Shown piece after piece: positions 61,585-64,000 of a stretch of DNA of 64,000 bases. Location of the stretch: NCBI RefSeq assembly GCF_037975245.1, contig NC_092583.1, positions 7,579,264 through 7,643,263 of the forward strand. Direction: 5' to 3'. Under the pieces are notes generated by a model. That model was not told the DNA's origin, made no database searches, and worked only from the letters and a program-made list of their open reading frames with translations. How positions within the stretch are numbered: the stretch's first letter is position 1; the number at the start of each line of letters is the position of its first letter. The DNA is from Apostichopus japonicus. Lineage: Eukaryota; Echinodermata; Holothuroidea; Aspidochirotida; Stichopodidae. Position numbers and translations under genes: made by a program.

Positions 61585-63190
61585 GACTGTATGTCCAGAG
61601 GTTCGAAACCGGTAAGGAAGGTCGTAATTTCGCTGTAGGCGTTTGTCACCTGTATATCGAACAATACTAGTTCTGTTTTTGGTGACATATTTTGCCTTAA
61701 TCTAGAGATCAAACATGATGTTATAACCAACTCGAAATCGTTTGTGATTCCTTAAGCTGGATCTCGAAAGAGATACTTTGAACACACTTTATGTAAATAT
61801 ATATATACATAATAAACAAAATATTACGCCACTCTATACCTTCTTACTCTTTAAAAAAAACTTGTATGTTAAATATAACATATTGATTACACGAGAGTAA
61901 CAAAAAATTTGTCGCTAAATTCATTGAGCGAGAATTGAGCAAGAGAAAGAGAGAAGCTGTAAATTCACGACCAGTTTTTGATGAGAATGACATCTCGCGT
62001 ACCAGCATCCATTGCCTATAGCTATAATACAAGATAATATATACTGTATTAAGAATGCATGCATCGGTGTTGGTTTCATTGACTTTCTTCTATATAGTTC
62101 ATTTTTTAAGCGTGAACAATAAATTGACTTTCCGATTTTCATATATTGAAGAGTTTTAATTCTTTTCCACACAAATGTGTTTGCTTTAATATTTACAAAA
62201 CGACTGGTTTCACCGTCTATATTAATATGTATACAGATGGTATTTACCCGAGAGGAATTCGATCGTTCCCTCATCCAACTAATCTGCCAAAATTTGAAGT
62301 AATTCCTGAAAGCTGTATACACCGTTAGTTGATAGAATCATCTGCATATAATATACGCAACGTTTGCCGGGCGTGGAATTAATCTCTCAAGATCAATCCA
62401 TGACGTCATGATAGGTTTAACCAATCAAAACTCAGGAGTCTCATCGGACGGAATGACTTTTTCTAAAAAAAAAAAAAAAAAACACAATGCAACGGTGGTT
62501 TTGACTTTATCAGGTTCTTGCAAACAGAATAAATTGATTCTTTGAGTATCACCGAGTCATTCGGCGTCTTGACTTTCAGAAACAAACCTGAGCGTTCTCA
62601 GTTAAGAAAGAAAATCTTCCTTTCTCAGGATCTCTCAAATTGAGAAGGAATTTGTAACTTCGGAGTACCGCTGTCAGCGCATCCCAACGGTAAGTGATCA
62701 ATATAGAATTTGTCTTTTCGATAACTCATGTTGTAATGTAATGTTTCTTTGTAGATACAAAAAATAAATGCCACATGTTTGTTCTTTTATTCTCACGTCA
62801 TGTTAGTAAAAACCTATACCGTGCGTTGCGCACGAACTTTGCCTCTTTTCGATGAAACCACGTCTTATTCACGTATAATTTGATACCGTTCCGTTTAAGT
62901 TATGTCCAGTTGGTTAAAACCCAATTGAATTTTACTAATAAAAGAGTTATCGTTTCATCGATATCGTTTTACATTTTTTTTAACGTTTGTAAAGCTATGG
63001 AGTTTATATCATAATTGTATCGTGTCTGATGCGATTTTGTGGTGAACTATCATTATTTAAGGTATTTCATCTTCACGATCCACTTGGAATCACAAATAGA
63101 TTGTAAAAAAAACGCAAAGTGCAGCTTGTAAAAAATTTGAAATCTTACATACTTCGTGTTGTCAGTCTTGTCAGTCTTTGTGCCCCTAAT
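61585..63190. other. Non-coding interval
   Basis: No supported gene. A 133-codon minus ORF at 61921-62322 shows no motif I recognise. A-run at 62465-62482. Confidence 0.5.
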
Positions 63191-63224
63191 GATGATCTAG
63201 GGAGTAACTTTACTCAAAAATTTT

Positions 63225-63332
63225 CTGTACGATCCGCGCCAACCTGTGGTGGCGCTCCGCTTAGATAGTGTCGAAAGCGCCCCTACAGACCATTCTCGCC
63301 CCCCTGACCAATACCCCTAGCTCCGCCACTAA
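63225..63332 (-). mobile_element. Truncated hAT-related repeat, same family as 42846
   Basis: The minus strand reads AGTGGCGGAGCTAGGGGTATT, continues through ggtcagggggg and ggtctgtaggggcgctttcg, then acactatctaagcgga and the ccacaggttggcgcgg motif, closely matching the first 110 bp of the element at 42846-42960. The other end was not found. Confidence 0.7.
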
Positions 63333-64000
63333 CTACGACTACACGCCAGGCTCTTCTCACACAATATAGGATATGGTTAACTCTCCGAGAGAAAGTATGT
63401 ACAAAACACTAGATGCGTACGAGTAATGTAGATCACGTGGGATATAAATGTAGCCTCTCACTTTCGATACGTTTATATCTTAGATCAACCAAATGTAAAA
63501 GTCGTTCGATAATGACGCAAAATCGGCGAAACTCTAAATAAATATTCTTTTTTTTTTCATATGAGAAAATTTCTCCCGGAGTTTATACAATTAATCCAGC
63601 CTCTAAAATGTTGACCGATATAAGGTAAACATTTATTGGGTAAAACAATCGATTGTAATCTTTCGTTGGAAATCACCGGTATAGCTTTTTGTCAAATTTC
63701 CAGAAATTGACGACTAAAGACGCAAATATCTGCAACTTTTTAGCTCATGTCCATCATGTCTAATTAAGATAAAGTAATTAATTCGATCGTGGATCACATG
63801 GATCTTAATATCAATAATAGAGACAAAAATGGTCCCGTAGGTTTCTTATGTAGTGTTTCTGTAAACGACTATTCACTTGTGACTACAGGCCTATACACAT
63901 ATCGATACAAGTCCCTTTCACATAATATCGATATTTGTTTGTCTTCATGGCGTACCTCTTTGTTAATGTAGGCTACACACTATTACCAAAAAATATCGAA
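63333..64000. other. Non-coding interval at window end
   Basis: AT-rich; nothing recognised. Confidence 0.45.

Overview
The window comes from a metazoan nuclear genome. It is AT-rich, has GT-AG introns, microsatellites hundreds of bases long, non-LTR retrotransposon fossils, and hAT- and Harbinger-like DNA elements. Protein similarity of the one gene, together with the style of the dispersed repeats, suggests a deuterostome invertebrate, possibly an echinoderm. That placement is an inference; no taxonomic marker is present.

Bases 248-22227 (+) hold one complete gene, GPR89/GPHR (Golgi pH regulator, GTG family). I assembled 13 coding exons by matching splice sites, phases and the family's conserved blocks. 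They total 1371 nt and give a 456-residue protein, against 455 in human. The introns carry a 5'-truncated LINE (intron 4), a hAT fossil (intron 5) and further inverted-repeat elements (intron 12).

The standout feature is in intron 6. Exon 6, which encodes the most conserved membrane segment of the family, is followed by a head-to-tail array of its own copies. There are 25 copies in total at 8134-11271, with a period of 125-126 bp. Every copy keeps a GT splice donor and a potential in-frame acceptor. About half remain open; the rest carry the same TAA or frameshifts. Copies 1, 20 and 24 encode the same 35-residue segment with synonymous differences, and copy 25 is a divergent but open variant. 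The same gene also has a 90-bp tandem duplication that copies the 5' half of exon 11 with its acceptor (17815-17994), and a possible 57-nt in-frame cassette exon (12604-12660).

From 22.2 kb to 64 kb I recognise no host gene. The stretch is intergenic or intronic and contains: a MITE just after the stop codon; hAT elements with 8-bp target duplications (27014-28040, 42846-43193, 56992-57655); an L1/Tx1-like LINE fossil on the minus strand (41590-43460) that the second hAT appears to interrupt; two other LINE tails (40632-41150 +, 52240-53140 -); two tRNA-like SINE heads beside (TA)n tracts; two (TCCA)n arrays of about 0.36 and 1.0 kb; two minisatellites with higher-order structure (57770-58790 and 59000-59885); and several (TA)n arrays. 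Predicted short ORFs in these repeats are artefacts.
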